Origin: Pseudopithomyces maydicus
Lineage: Eukaryota > Ascomycota > Dothideomycetes > Pleosporales > Didymosphaeriaceae
Assembly (NCBI GenBank): GCA_026873275.1
Contig: JANTUC010000008.1
Span: forward strand, 1,550,001 to 1,614,000
Direction: 5' to 3'
DNA: 64,000 nucleotides
Each line of letters opens with the position of its first letter. The first letter of the stretch is position 1. Under the pieces are notes generated by a model. That model saw nothing but the letters and a program-made list of their open reading frames with translations. It searched no databases and had not been told where the DNA came from. The translations under genes were made by a program, and so were the position numbers. Shown piece by piece: positions 11,088-22,694 of the stretch.

Positions 11088-12026
11088 TTGATTGCTTTTC
11101 AGGGTTACCTATGGCGTTGGAGTGGGCTTTGATTCACCTTCGATTCCGGAGTAGATATGATACCATGATTCCTATAGACACCATCAGTGTGTCCGGCCTC
11201 GGCCCAGATATTGTACAGAAATGGAACTTGACGACTGTACTTATCGTCGTACCGCGCGTCGATGCGCTGCAATGCCTTTTGTTACGCGTCTCTGCTCGTT
11301 CGTGTTACCATGCTCGCTGACAAACATGTACGCTGGGTAAATGTAGCAGGGAGTATACTTGTATCGCGCTTCAATGAAAAGGACGTGGCAACGGCCTTTG
11401 TGTATAGGGTCTGCCAACTTTTCTAGGCTGCTACTTGGTAGTATTGCGTAACTCATGTTGGAGCTAAGTCAACTGCAGAACGCTATTTGATGGACGTTCT
11501 TTGTAAAAAAGCCACCCGTACGCAGGAACTCGTACAGCTGATGACAAAGGGCCGATTCAGCATTTCGCTATGGGATAAGTTGCCCCGGATAGGCTGTGTA
11601 TTGACCGACCGTCGAGCGCTATACTCTGAACACGCCACCGGTACTCGGGAACTTGGAATCTCGTACCAGCGAGCATTCGCGGTATACTACTACGGCCGAA
11701 TTACCGATAAATCTATACGCGGCAAGGAAGATTTTGCCGGTTTGCTCCTTGGGCATGCGCGTCTGTAGTGCTGAGGCCAACAGCTCCGGCGATGTCGTCG
11801 GACATAAACCCTATAAAAACGGAGAAGTCGGCCAAGCCTCGAGCGGTGTAGACTCAACACCAAAGCCGCACCAGATCGTACAATAATAAATGCTTTTCGA
11901 TTCGGCTTATTCTATTTGAATTATCAAGAATAGTTTCCTTCAATATTCGAAGCCACTGTGTCATCTCCTTGCATGGTAATACTAAGATTCGATTAAGCAG
12001 GCGTATTAAGAATCAACAACAACAAC
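11088..12026. other. Intergenic, no gene seen
   Basis: Nine hundred bases between the sirtuin stop and the monooxygenase start. The open frame at 11487-11768 has no recognisable sequence. The monooxygenase ATG is preceded by a CAA-repeat leader (about 12014-12026), common in fungal 5' leaders. Confidence 0.6.
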
Positions 12027-13333
12027 ATGGCTCTCAAAGTTTTGGTCATCGGTTCAGGCATTTGCGGACCAGCATTTGCAACCCTACTCCAAAGATCCAA
12101 CCCAGATCACCACATCACCGTCATCGAGCGCGCTCCCATACTCCGTGCCTCTGGCCTCCAGCTCGACTTCAAAGCCCAAGGCACACCCATCATCAAGAAA
12201 CTCGGCCTCCTGGAAGAAATGCGCAAGTACAGCGTCGAAGAAACTGGCGCCGAATTCGTCGGCCCAAAAGGCGAAACCCTTATCCGCTACGGCATCCTGG
12301 ACAACAACGCCGGCGGCGAAGCCCCTCTCTAGGCCTCACACGCGAGATCGAAATCATGAGAGGCGACATCGTCCGCGTCCTCTACGACACCTCCCTCTCC
12401 GACCGCCAGAAGCTCACGGAAAAAGGCACCTCCTCCGGCAGCCTAACCTACAAATTCAACACCACCGTCACCTCCCTCGTCAACACCCCCTCCGGCGCCA
12501 CCGTAACCTTCTCCTCCGGCCAAACAGCTCACTACGATCTCATCGTCGGCACCGACGGCCAAAACTCCTCCACCCGCAAGCTCGCCTTCGGCACCGACGC
12601 AAACGCCGCTTCCATCAGGCCTCTAGACGCCCACGTCGCATACTTCCGCATCCCCTCCTCGCACACCAAGTCCACCCTCGCGAAATTCTACCTCGCGCCC
12701 CGAAGCCGCGCAATCATGCTCCGCAACAGCAACCAGTCCCTCTCCCAAATCTACCTCTTCACCACGGGCAACACGTCCCCCAGCAGTGCTGCTTCGACCC
12801 CCGAGGCGCAGAAGGCAGCTTGGGCGGATACGTTCGCCGGCGCGGGGTGGGAGACGCCGCTTATTCTCTCGGGCATGCGGGAGAGCTCTGATTTCTACAC
12901 GCATCCCCTGATTCAGGTCAAGCTGCCTTCCCTCGTAACCGGCTCCGTCGCCCTCGTCGGCGACGCGGGGTACTGTCCCTCCGTGCTAACGGGGCGAGGT
13001 ACCACCTCTTCATTAATAGGGGCGTGGGTGCTTGCGGGGGAGTTGGCACGGACGCCGGGGGATGTGGCGGGGGCGTTGGGGCGGTACGATGAGGTGATGA
13101 GGGAGCCGATTAGGAGGGCGCAGCATTTGGGCATGCAGATGAGGTTGCCTGCGTCGGCGCTGGTGATTTGGGCGGTGAGGTGGGCGATGTGGGTTGTGGG
13201 GTTGGTGGGGGTGGAGAGGCTGATGAGGGTGATGAAGGTGGTGAGGTGGGTGGTGCCGGAGAAGGAGGAGGAGAGGTTGGAGGATTGGAAGTTGCCTGAG
13301 TATCCGGAGTTGGGGTTAGAAGAATGGGAATAG
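12027..13333 (+). CDS. FAD-dependent monooxygenase, frame broken
   Basis: Flavoprotein monooxygenase of the PHBH/zeaxanthin-epoxidase-like family, which uses FAD and NAD(P)H to hydroxylate or epoxidise small substrates. About 435 residues if the break is bridged. The N-terminal dinucleotide fold is visible (VLVIGSGICGPAFA from residue 5), then the RGDIVR motif and the second FAD motif LVGDAGYCPSVLTG. The C-terminal part is hydrophobic (WAVRWAMWVVGLVG), perhaps membrane-associated. The frame starting at 12027 stops at 12330-12332, while the rest reads on in the frame one base back. Reading through the C4 run at 12322-12325 as if it held one more base joins the two parts smoothly. It is either a sequence error or a pseudogene. 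The substrate cannot be predicted, and no biosynthetic cluster surrounds it. Confidence 0.8.
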
Positions 13334-15986
13334 GGAGTGATTGTCTGAAATTGGCGTTATTGAGGGTTGGTGATGGAGTTGAGGTGTTTGGAATAGGGTA
13401 TCTCGTTGCTTTAGTCTGTACAATGTAATCAAGCGAATGTATGTTTTCTCCTCTCAAATCATGATGGTAATCAACACCACCCACCAGGTGATTCTGACAT
13501 TTCGAAGGATACCAAAACATCCCAAAAAAGCAACCCAATCTTCGTACCAATTTTTCACCGCCCCGGGAGGCATGTAGAGCTCCAGTGTTCTTTCAGCAAA
13601 GAGCAACCAGCCCCACATATGTCTTTCGCAGTGTGGTTTTTAGTCTATCACCTACGCAGCAAGTGTAGAGAAGAACAAAATACGCTCTAGGGGCAGGTAT
13701 TTATACACAAAATCTGGGAACCCTAGCATCGCCTTCCGAGATGCAGTTAACTAACATATCTTAAGATGCCCTAGACATGGGATGCCGTATTTCTGAAACA
13801 AAAACTATCACCACAACATTATTCATATACACCACTTCCAAAACAAACACATGTCTTTTTCGCATAACTCTTCAGCAGCGATGACGCTCATCATCATCAT
13901 CATTCCATATGTACCCAGCGCCGCGCAAAATCAGACAAGACAGCATCCTCAAAAACATGCCATTTGTTGATCTGGAGTTTCAACCCTCTCAAGAAGAGTA
14001 ACATATCATCCATTTTTAGGTTGTAGAAGGCGCACATTTTAGTGCGCATTGGGATTTTTAACATTCCCATGCTCCCAAGATATTGTGGAGAGCAAGCTCA
14101 GGAGAACCATAATAGGTTTTAGTAGATGATTTTGTTACTTTTGTGGAAGATGGCGCTCGTTCATGAACAGGAGGGGTGGAAGGTGGTCATGGGGCACCTC
14201 GGTGTCAATTTTCGGACCCCATCTGGCCTGTTCCGTATAGTTTTAGGGGCGCAGAGAAAGTCCCCATGGTTCTTTCCATCTTCGGACCATTTTACGGACA
14301 CAGAGAAAGTTTCATGGTACTTGTCTGCCGAGAGTTTGTTTCAAGAACGGCGAAGAGAGTTCCATCAGCCATGCTGACATTTGTGATCAGACGTGGCCTC
14401 AGGGCTCCATTATACTGTAGCGGGAATGGGTCTGTTCCATATGCCAAAGAGGCGCGAGTTTTGAAAAGACACTCAAAGGTTTCATAACCGCTGACTTTTT
14501 TGCATGTTTGTGGAGTGCGGGTGGGGAGTCTCATACACTGTCAGTAGGTGGATTCAGAGAACACATGGGGTAATGTTTGTAGGGTGTTCTCATCGTTTGT
14601 TTTTGGCAGGTGCGGGAAAAGAACCACATGTATCCATGTTTTGGTTATTTTTAAACAGTCGACGAGGATTCCATGTGGATAAAAGTTTGAAGCTTTGAAG
14701 AGCGCAGAGGGGATACGTTGATCCATTTTGATATGATATTTGGACTGCGCAGTCATACAAATTCATTGGTGGTTGTGGTTTTGATTTTGAAAAGAAGCAA
14801 CAAAGGAGCTGACCATTGGATGAAGGGACTGTATTTAGAGGATGCGGAAACAGATTCCGTAGGCAAGGCCCATGTTCATGCCGTGCTGAGAATGCGCGGG
14901 GACAGAGACTCGCATAGTCTTTCACCGAAAGCTTTTTATCAAGGCGCAGACAGCAAGTTCCATGGGCTTATTATGAGGTGAATATTTGTCCGTTGCGATA
15001 GTTGACGCCGCTTGCCCAAAAAAGTGCCAATTGGAAGTCCTTTGGGATTATTTAGGAAAACGCCACATGGTAAGTAGTCGAGTGGTTTTTTTGACGAGAT
15101 AGTCCGCATTGTTGACTTGGGTTCGTCTTTGCTTCGAAAACCCAGACCGAGAGAACCATTAGTCGAAGTGGATTTTTTTGGATATGAAAGACATCGTGCC
15201 TTTTCGGAGTGCAGAAGATGGTGGTCTCATAAATGCGCTGTACTCCGAACTGTAGATAGAAGGCAGAGCGCAGTCCCAGAGCCGTAGCCGTTAATGTTTC
15301 AAGCTCGGACAAGATTCCATGGGTTGGTTCGATCGGAACTTCAAAACAAGGGAGGGCGACCATAGCGGTAAAGTTGCCATGGATTTAGAGATGGCGCAGA
15401 AAAATGCTTCCACCCCCGCAGTCCAGAACCCTGTTGTATTTTTTTTATCAAGGGCTTTCGGAGCGACACATAAACTCGCTTGATCAAGTTTCTGTAAAAA
15501 CACAAAGCATAGTATGATATGCTCCTGTTTTCGAAGAAAGAGAATGTGGCAGGACACATGAAGAACAGATTTTAGGACCGGGGAGATTGCCAGGAAGGAA
15601 TACATCTTGACCTCCATCAATTTTTAGAGTAGAGTGAAGCGTCATTCCTTGCGATTGCAGTCGTTTTAGTGACCGATCATATAGAAACTGTGTGGGGAGA
15701 TAGAATTGCGAGAAGTTGAGGCAATTTATAACTGACTGATAAGCGCTAGATAATAGATGAGATTGGATCAAGTCAGATAGAAAGTGATGATGGCTTTCAT
15801 CATCACCCAGAAAAAAGGTATTTTCATTCAAGTGATCAAACATTGTGGAAATATAGAGTGATCTTCTACCTACGCTAAGTCGTGTTCATACTATCGTACA
15901 GTTTATTGATGTGTTGATTAGCTGTGGAAAAGTTTTTTCTTGTTAAATTCTGTGTATCGCCTGGTGGATCGGCTGCTCATGATACC
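13334..15986. other. Gene-free desert between convergent genes
   Basis: About 2.65 kb without a recognisable gene. From roughly 13,860 to 15,800 it is occupied by degenerate T-run/CCATG units, described as a separate repeat entry. Confidence 0.6.
13860..15800 (+). repeat. Degenerate T-run/CCATG minisatellite, block 1
   Basis: Successive segments share a layout: a T-run often ending TTTTAG, then 15-30 variable bases often containing GCGCAGA or AGAGAAAG, then TCCATG or CCATGG. Examples start near 14040, 14255, 14290, 14640 and 14934. Neighbouring CCATG-type elements are about 48-60 bases apart where units are recognisable. Similarity between units is low, so boundaries are approximate. The same layout recurs in three other blocks of the window, always on the + strand. 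Confidence 0.45.
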
Positions 15987-17587
15987 TTACATCGTTGGGA
16001 AATCTTTCTCATGGCACCCTCCATCAAGTCTCATCTTCATCACATATTCCCAAAGCAATTCCCCGCCGTCATCATGCACCGCACTGATCCACGGATACTC
16101 AAGCAAATGCCTCCGCACTCCCGCCCAGTCGCTGAGACCCAATCGAGTCACAACTTCGCATATCTTCTCAGTCAGCCACAAGCGCCGTCCAGTATCTATC
16201 ACAGCTACACCTCCCATAAACATGACCCACAGCATGACGCCATCATATTTCTCGTCTAAACCTCGCGCGATAACATCTTCCAGGCAGCTCTCTAGAAGGA
16301 TATATCGGAGGTAGCGCTGGCGACCAAATTTTAAAATGAGAGTGACTTCAAATGCTGCTATTCCGATGTGATATGCTCCGTCTACTTTGTTCTTGAGCGG
16401 AAAGTCTGAGAGCGGGTGACTGCGAACGATACGTTGCCCCACAGATACAACAAACTCTTGCAAGAGTTCGGGATCTAATCTAAAGTTTAGCCCTGTGTTG
16501 TTGAAAAATGAGCATATGCTCGTGACGTTCTGAAATATTTGTCGGATAGAGGGATCTAATTCACGTAGTGATGGAGGTGCCGGGTTTGTGTCTTTCTCGA
16601 GGATGATTCCCTCCGCCAACAATGCTCGATAGATACGCGGCATGCCGTCTCGATAAAAGGCGATGGGTGTGCCGTAATGAAGTGCGTAGTCAAGATCCGT
16701 TCTGAACATTCTCGTCAGTGGTTGAAGGCCCTTTATAAACGAGTACTCACTTGCAAAGTTTCAAAGCTAGCATGTCGTTATGAGCTAGTTGCGCCATACC
16801 ACCTCGCAACTCTACCATCTTTTGCAGACCATTATAATGTACTTGAGCTTGCTCATATTCTTCTCGGATAAGATGATGTACCACAAGGAAGTTCACTGCA
16901 GCTAGGTTAGAATCTGACAATGCTTCCACGGTCCCAAGTTTTGTGTTCACCAAGTTGACTGCGCGGCTTAAGTGGTGAACAGCTTTTGGTGGCAGGTCTT
17001 TGCTGCCAGAGAAGAAGCTGTCCATGGATGACATGAACGATATCGCGCAGTGAACAGCTAAGAGAGTCAATGGAAAATCGGATTGATTATTATCTTATTG
17101 CAGCTGGCTTACACAATTGGTCTTCGAAGAGGACCTGTGCCCAGTACGATCTAGGCTTGTTCAAGGATCGGCAGAGACGTGGAGGATAGGTACACTCTAT
17201 GACTAATCCGAGGACTATTTTCAGTGAGCAATAGCCACAGAGTAGAACGAAGACGTGGGCTTCACATTTCTTAACCAAGTGTTCGCATTGTAGCGTATCG
17301 TCCATTTGGTATGTAACTCCAACTAAATGGACATTGAAAGGAGAGTAATCCAGCGGCATAGAAACACTGATCAAAGACTCTTGGGCTATGCTCTCCATTT
17401 GGACAGGCAATACACGACGGCTTACCCAGCTTGTGGGGTCCGAAGCTGCAGCTGGCTCACGTCCCGGCCGTGAGCGACGCTTCAACTTGCGGCCGAGGTT
17501 CTTCCCCTTTAGAACATGGCTACGCGCCCGACTTTTGCTCACCTTATCGTTCTTCAAGGCGTCTACGAACATGAAGCTAGTGGCCAT
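15987..17587 (-). CDS. Fungal-specific transcription factor domain protein
   Basis: Exons 17587-17113, 17057-16751 and 16701-15987 (introns of 55 and 49 bases) give 498 residues in one frame. The start reads MATSFMFVDALKN and is followed by a basic RSHVLKGKNLGRKLKRRSR stretch. This is the usual opening of Pezizomycotina proteins with the Fungal_trans_2 domain (PF11951) that lack a Zn2Cys6 cluster. The helical middle (KAVHHLSRAVNLVN, GLQKMVELRGGMAQL) and the C-terminal part fit that family. No DNA-binding motif is visible, so it may act through a partner. The gene is divergent from the aldo-keto reductase, with 642 bases between start codons, a layout typical of a local regulator and its target. 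Confidence 0.8.
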
Positions 17588-18229
17588 GACGAGAGAGATG
17601 CAGGGCTGTATATTCAGGGTGGCACAGTAACCGCCAACCGTGAATGACTGTGACTAACTAGCGCTTCGTCGAACAAAAAGCTAGAATTGGTAACGCAGTC
17701 CCCGCTTACAAAGAACTGTTTCCGATGGTGTGGGTAGAGGAGGGTGGTCTCCTGCTCAATCACGACAATGATGGAACAGTCCCTGGACCACAAGTGATCG
17801 GGGTTAGCGGACACCAAGACCGGCAGGCTGTCACTCCTACAGAGGAGCCAATCACAGACATACTTCCTAAATAGGTCTAGCAAATTTCGACGCTTGAATC
17901 GACGACGCTATTGGATGGGCTTGTTCATCCCGGATCCACCACAGCCAATGAGAAGTGGAGCTTGTGGTAGTGTCGTATTAGTGTACTTCATGGCTTAACT
18001 CCTGCATTCGCATGTCCAGCATCCGAAAAAGCTCAACGTCTCCAACTCCACTCCCAATGCCCTTATCCCCGTTTCCTAATGTATCCGGACGGAGTGTTGC
18101 GCTCGATCACTCGTCCGGAGGTGATGTATAAAGCTGCGATGAGTATGCATTCTCAATGAATATCCATATTCACATTAACAACTTGTGCACCTCACCTTCC
18201 TCATAAACCTATCTCCAACAACCCAAACA
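17588..18229. promoter_or_regulatory. Shared upstream region, TF gene / aldo-keto reductase
   Basis: The 642 bases between two divergent start codons. Two identical TCCGGA palindromes lie at 18084-18089 and 18114-18119, exactly 30 bases apart. They are immediately upstream of a TATAAAG word at 18127-18133, which is about 97 bases before the reductase ATG. Confidence 0.55.
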
Positions 18230-19342
18230 ATGCCTGAGATTCTAGGAAAGCAGGTCGGGCCCGTAGCCTTCGGCATGATGGGTAAGTGCATAGCTTCCAA
18301 TTTTCTAAATACATAAGATCGCTAACAATCACATTAGGTTTGACTTTCCCACCACAGCCAGTCGAACAATGCTTCAAAGCAATGCGCGCTGCTCTGGAAT
18401 CCGGGAGCAACTTTTGGAATGCCGGCACCTTCTACGGCACACCAGAGTGGAATAGCATTACTTTGCTCGTATCCTACTTCCAGAAGTATCCAGAAGACGC
18501 AGAAAAAGTCGTTCTGAGTGTAAAGGCCGCATACGATGTTCACCAAAAACGGGGCGTCGGCTCACCCGAGAGTGTTAAAAAGGAAATCGACCATGTCTTG
18601 GATCAGCTCAAGGGGATTAAATCGGTGGATGTTTTCGAGTGTGCGCGCGTTGATCCCGATGTTCCTATCGAGACCACGCTCAAATTTATCGACGAGGAAT
18701 ACGTCAAGAAGGGATTGGTGGGCGGCATCGCACTGTCCGAGGTCACTGCTGCAACCATCAGGCGAGCGGCTAAAGTTACCAAAATTGTTGCCGTGGAGAA
18801 CGAATTGAGCTTGTGGACGACTGATCCATTAGAGAATGGTGTCTTGGAGGCTTGCAACGAGCTCAACATCACATTCATTGGGTAAGCATCAGCCGTTCAT
18901 TGCTCGATTCTACATTGCTTTCAATTTTTCGACATACTAACGAAGAAATCGCAGCTATTCACCTGTCGGGAAAGGCATGTTAAGTGGCCAGATCAAGACC
19001 CTCCACGACCTCGATCAAAACGACATGAGGCGCCACTTCCCGCGTTTCCAGCCCGACACCTTCCCTATTAACATCCAATTGGTGGATCAGGTGCGCGAGC
19101 TAGCCGACAAGAAAGGATGTACCCCAGCTCAATTCGCCATCAACTGGGTCAAAAGTCTTTCCAGCAAACCGGGGATGCCGCAGATTTTCCCTCTGCCTGG
19201 TTCTTCCAATGAGAATCGCGTCAAAGAGAATTCTCAAGTCTTCGACTTGACGGCCGAGGAACTTGCTGCCGTTGATGAGCTCCTGAGTAAATTCACAGTT
19301 GTTGGAGGCCGTTACCCGGAGGGATTTCCCATTGATGGTTGA
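18230..19342 (+). CDS. Aldo-keto reductase, pyridoxal reductase-like
   Basis: NADPH-dependent reductase most like yeast pyridoxal reductases (AKR8), which reduce pyridoxal to pyridoxine in vitamin B6 salvage. Exons 18230-18281, 18338-18881 and 18955-19342 give 327 residues, intact. The barrel motifs are visible: WNAGTFYG with the catalytic Tyr at residue 50, the Lys at 80 in VVLSVKAAYD, and FECARVDP in place of the usual His-containing strand. The FYG motif has Asn45 where many aldo-keto reductases have the catalytic Asp; this is normal for the pyridoxal reductase group. C-terminal cofactor-binding segments (PLPGSSNENRVKEN) are present. The substrate is inferred from family likeness only. A TATAAAG word and two TCCGGA sites lie just upstream. 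Confidence 0.88.
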
Positions 19343-19689
19343 GGGGTGTTTATAGAAAGGTTAATAGCACTAGTGCTACTGATCTTCATCATCACTTCAT
19401 GCGCAGCTATTTCCGATACGACAATTTATGTCTCTTATTTTCTTAGAACTTCAGCCAAACATGAGATCCAGCTATGTTCATTTTAAGGCGTCACACTGCA
19501 TATCGTGTTGAAGTGAATTCTTTCGAATCAGGCAAAGCTTGCCTTTCCCCAAACCACATTTATAGGCATCATGCTTATTTCTTTTTTTAAACTCACCGTT
19601 TTAACTGGAAAAGATGTAATGACTCACAATACTCCGAACAGTCTTTAAATACTCTCCTGTCTCATACTAATAATCAACAAACAGTAACG

Positions 19690-19791
19690 ATGCCATTCAT
19701 CATCAACACCGGACAACCCGAAAGCGTCACCATAAGAGCCCTAATTCTAGAGTTTCCTCCTTCTGAGCTGCCTCTCAAACATACTCTATAA
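19690..19791 (+). pseudogene. Possible remnant of a gene start (33 codons)
   Basis: A short frame encoding MPFIINTGQPESVTIRALIL... stops after 33 codons. Its first residues recall the opening of Fungal_trans_2 proteins (M-x-F-x-F-x-N), and the 60 bases before it are pyrimidine-rich like a fungal promoter. No continuation is visible before the repeat block begins. It could be a decayed gene start or chance. Confidence 0.2.
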
Positions 19792-20644
19792 GAAAGTAGT
19801 TTTTATTCTATCTCACCCTTTACAATACCACTTCGCATGTTGTGACCTTTACGCCTTTATTAGTCAACCGTACACATACTGCACGTTTCGCAGCCATTCT
19901 ATTTTTTATTTCCACTATTTGGCAAGATACATTAAGTGTACCATTCACGCTTTCAGAAAGCCACCTTCTTATATCTCCTCGCATTAGCATCTGTTCGGTA
20001 CTAAATCTCCGTCGGGTATTGATGCTATCCATCATCATCACCACCACATCAGCAAGGGTCACGAAACAACACAAACCTCGCGCAACATGTTTTCTCCCTG
20101 CCGACTGCCGAGGCACCTTTCCCATCCATTTTCGCAGAATCTCGTTTAATCAGTGCTCCTCAACCCGCTCCATCAGGGTGTTTCCGGGGTTCTTTATTCC
20201 TGGAACCAAATGCCTATCAGCACCTGCGACTAGTATCCACCCCCAGAAAAAACACCCATGGCGTCTCGCGCAAAGGAATTTCGAACTATCAACACACTCT
20301 CCCATCATACTTTCGGGTTTTGATTTTAGTCCCAGTACCAGCACCAGTAACATGTGTTTTTACTCCAGAATCAAATCCCGCGACATCTCGACGTACTGCC
20401 TGATTTTGCTTCCCAACTCAAAATCCCATTGAATAGTCTTATTCACGTTTTGACTCCTGCACCAACCAGTCTCAGGGTCCCATGGTGATGTATTTTCACC
20501 TATTTCTTTCCTCTTGTTTTTAATTGGTACCACACGACACGACACGACACCACTCCCATAACGCGAGAGGACATTAGTTTTACACATTCTCCAGCTTCAG
20601 CCTCAGAACCAGCTCCCAACCCCGTTTAATCATTTTGCCATATT

Positions 20645-20995
20645 CGTAAATCCCACGCACAGCTCTCCATGATATTCCACGAGGAAAGGTTTTTGGTGTT
20701 TTTTTAATCCCACGCACAGTTCTCCATGGCATGTAAAATGTTCGGTTTTTAGTCCCCCGCACAGCTCTCCATAAGAAGGATGCATCTGATTTCTAGTTCC
20801 CACACAGCCCTCTATAGCGTGTAGAACACAAGATTCTTACTCCGCCACACAGCTCCCCATAAAGTAACAAGGGTTCACTTTTTATTCCCACGCACAACTA
20901 CCCATATATGGTCTTCCAAGATTCTTCAGTCCCCAAACACACCCCATAATAGGGGAGCTGCGTTATTTTTAGTCCCCCGCACGCATGCGTTGCAT
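20645..20995 (+). repeat. Ordered tandem array, 44-base period
   Basis: Eight units begin at about 20651, 20708, 20753, 20797, 20841, 20885, 20930 and 20973. After the first step of 57, the spacing is 43-45 bases. Each unit reads TCCC(A/C)CGCACAGCTCTCCAT or a close variant, followed by about 15 variable bases and a T-rich TTTTTAG or TTTTTA leading into the next. Units match best in the TCCC..CACA..CCCAT core. Confidence 0.8.
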
Positions 20996-21231
20996 CCCGA
21001 GAAATTGTGAATATCCCAACGCTGGAGAAGCACCCATTTTTATACACACATTCCTTTCTTTCTCCATTGCAATATGGAGTTGACAGTTTTATAGCCAGCC
21101 AGGTGGACATTTCGACGACGGCAAGTTTACTTCGTAGGTGCGGCCCATAAGGCATTACGAAAGGGGGTCGTAAACAGCAGCAAGGATGCTGCGGCCCATG
21201 TAATTTTCCTGCACTGAGTTTTGCACATCAT

Positions 21232-21420
21232 TTTAGTTGTCAGTGATTTAGATCCGAGGACGGAAAACATTTGTAGGCTTTTCCCGGTGTTTTAAAGGAA
21301 AGGCCAGTGCTGCGTCCACATAGAGCTTCGTAGATGTATTTTAGACTGCTCGAGGACAGAAAACATGAACTTTTCCCCTATCCATTTTTAAAGGAAGGCA
21401 GAGTGCCGTGTCCACATGAT
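21232..21420 (+). repeat. 96-base direct repeat made of two 48-base units
   Basis: Two copies share CGAGGAC.GAAAACAT, then TTTTCCC, then TTTTAAAGGAA and finally GTCCACAT. CGAGGA occurs at 21255 and 21351, and GTCCACAT at 21314 and 21410, giving a 96-base offset at both marks. Each copy contains two T-run/ACAT elements about 48 bases apart, so it is a higher-order form of the minisatellite unit. Confidence 0.75.
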
Positions 21421-22058
21421 GTTTTGAGTTCTTTTTAGAGTGCGCGACACAACAAAGTGCAGCGCAGAACCCATGAGCGTGAATTGTGCGGATTTTAAAT
21501 GTGAAAGCTGGGAAAGCTGAGTGTGAGGAATTGAATAGGTGCTTCTTGCTTCATTCTTATATACTTTTTCGCTCTGCCCGGGCGCCCGGGCGGGCGTGGT
21601 AACATCCACGTGACTAGGGTAAGGCTGGGGGCGCCCAGACGAAGATCATCATCGCTCGTTGCTGGTGAAGCTAATCACCGGTTTTCTCTGGTGAAGCTTA
21701 TCATCACACCCCACCTGTTTACTAACACACCCACACACATACATTCACACACCCACTTATATAAACACTCACCACCCACCTACCTATATTTACATTTATA
21801 TTAGTATTTATAATCACCTTACTCTTACTCTCACTCTCACCTCACTTTCACCGTTACCACCTGCCTACTTATACTTATATTTACATTCACCCTCACTTGC
21901 ATGTTTACAAACACCACCTCCCTAGAATCACAATAATAACAACGATAACAGTAATAATGATAAAATAAAACGCTTTCATATTTCTATCCGCTCTGATGAG
22001 AAAAACCACGCCAAAACTTCCCAATGCTATGCATGCATGCCCTGTGAATCATTCCTCC

Positions 22059-22212
22059 CCATTCCCATTCCCATTTCCATTCCCATACCATCCATTCGCC
22101 CAGCCCAGCCCAGCTCAGCTCAACCCAGCTAATCCCGATGTCCTTCCTCTCCCTCCCTCCCTCTCCTCGCTGCATGCGTGTATATATATATGTGTGTGTG
22201 TGTGTTTGTGTG
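22059..22212 (+). repeat. Simple repeats (CATTCC, CAGCC, TA/TG)
   Basis: A CATTCC-type hexamer run at about 22059-22086, CAGCC/CAGCT pentamers at about 22098-22130, and a TATATA-TGTGTG dinucleotide run at about 22182-22212. Confidence 0.8.
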
Positions 22213-22694
22213 TACAAAAAAAGAGCAAAAAAGCCTGCTTTCCGTTCCCTTTCCTTTCGTGCACGCTGTGGGATCGACTGATTGGAAGAAGAACCGTGCT
22301 CGCTACCCAGCCAGACGCACCGTCTAGAAAACTTCCGTCGAAGATGTCGTTGCTCTCTCCCTCTCTAGGATGGACACCGCACCGCGACAGGAAAGCCCAC
22401 TGTTAACCCATCCACCGATCCACCCACGCATCCGTCGCATGCCAAGGGCTCAACGCCCATGCTGTACAAAATAGGTGAAAAAGCCGGCTCGCGAGCAAAC
22501 CTGCTCACACGAACGACGAAGCTTGCTTGTCCAAGGAGAAAGAATAGAAGAAGCGAGAGAGAGATAGAGAGAGCAGAGAGTTCGACATCATGACATTAAG
22601 TCGCAAGTAACACGCCCGTCCACCACACCCCACTCATTCAACAGCCCCTCTCCACTCCCTCACTCACCCGCTCCGGGAACCACCGCCTCAGTCC

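Larger units (their letters stand above)
19800..21560 (+). repeat. Degenerate T-run/CCATG minisatellite, block 2
   Basis: Units follow the layout T-run-TAG, TCCC plus a C/A-rich middle, then CCAT(G). The clearest examples are at about 20,320, 20,450 and the ordered subarray at 20,645-20,995. The block continues to about 21,480 with longer, more diverged units. It is non-coding on both strands apart from short chance frames. Confidence 0.6.
19343..22694. other. Gene-free desert, 3.35 kb
   Basis: It separates the aldo-keto reductase from the RBR ligase, both of which end here. It holds a small decayed open frame near 19690, a degenerate minisatellite block at about 19.8-21.5 kb, and simple repeats around 21.7-22.2 kb. 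Nothing else is supported. Confidence 0.6.

Noticed and set aside
12250..12335. An intron to explain the frame break in the FAD monooxygenase
   Set aside because: No canonical GT-AG pair leaves the conserved sequence on both sides intact; a one-base indel does.
11969..19342. Secondary-metabolite gene cluster (monooxygenase, transcription factor, reductase)
   Set aside because: No backbone synthase is present, and a 2.6 kb repeat-filled desert separates the monooxygenase from the other two.
20645..20995. CRISPR array
   Set aside because: Eukaryotic locus, degenerate units with mutated cores, no cas genes; it is a minisatellite.
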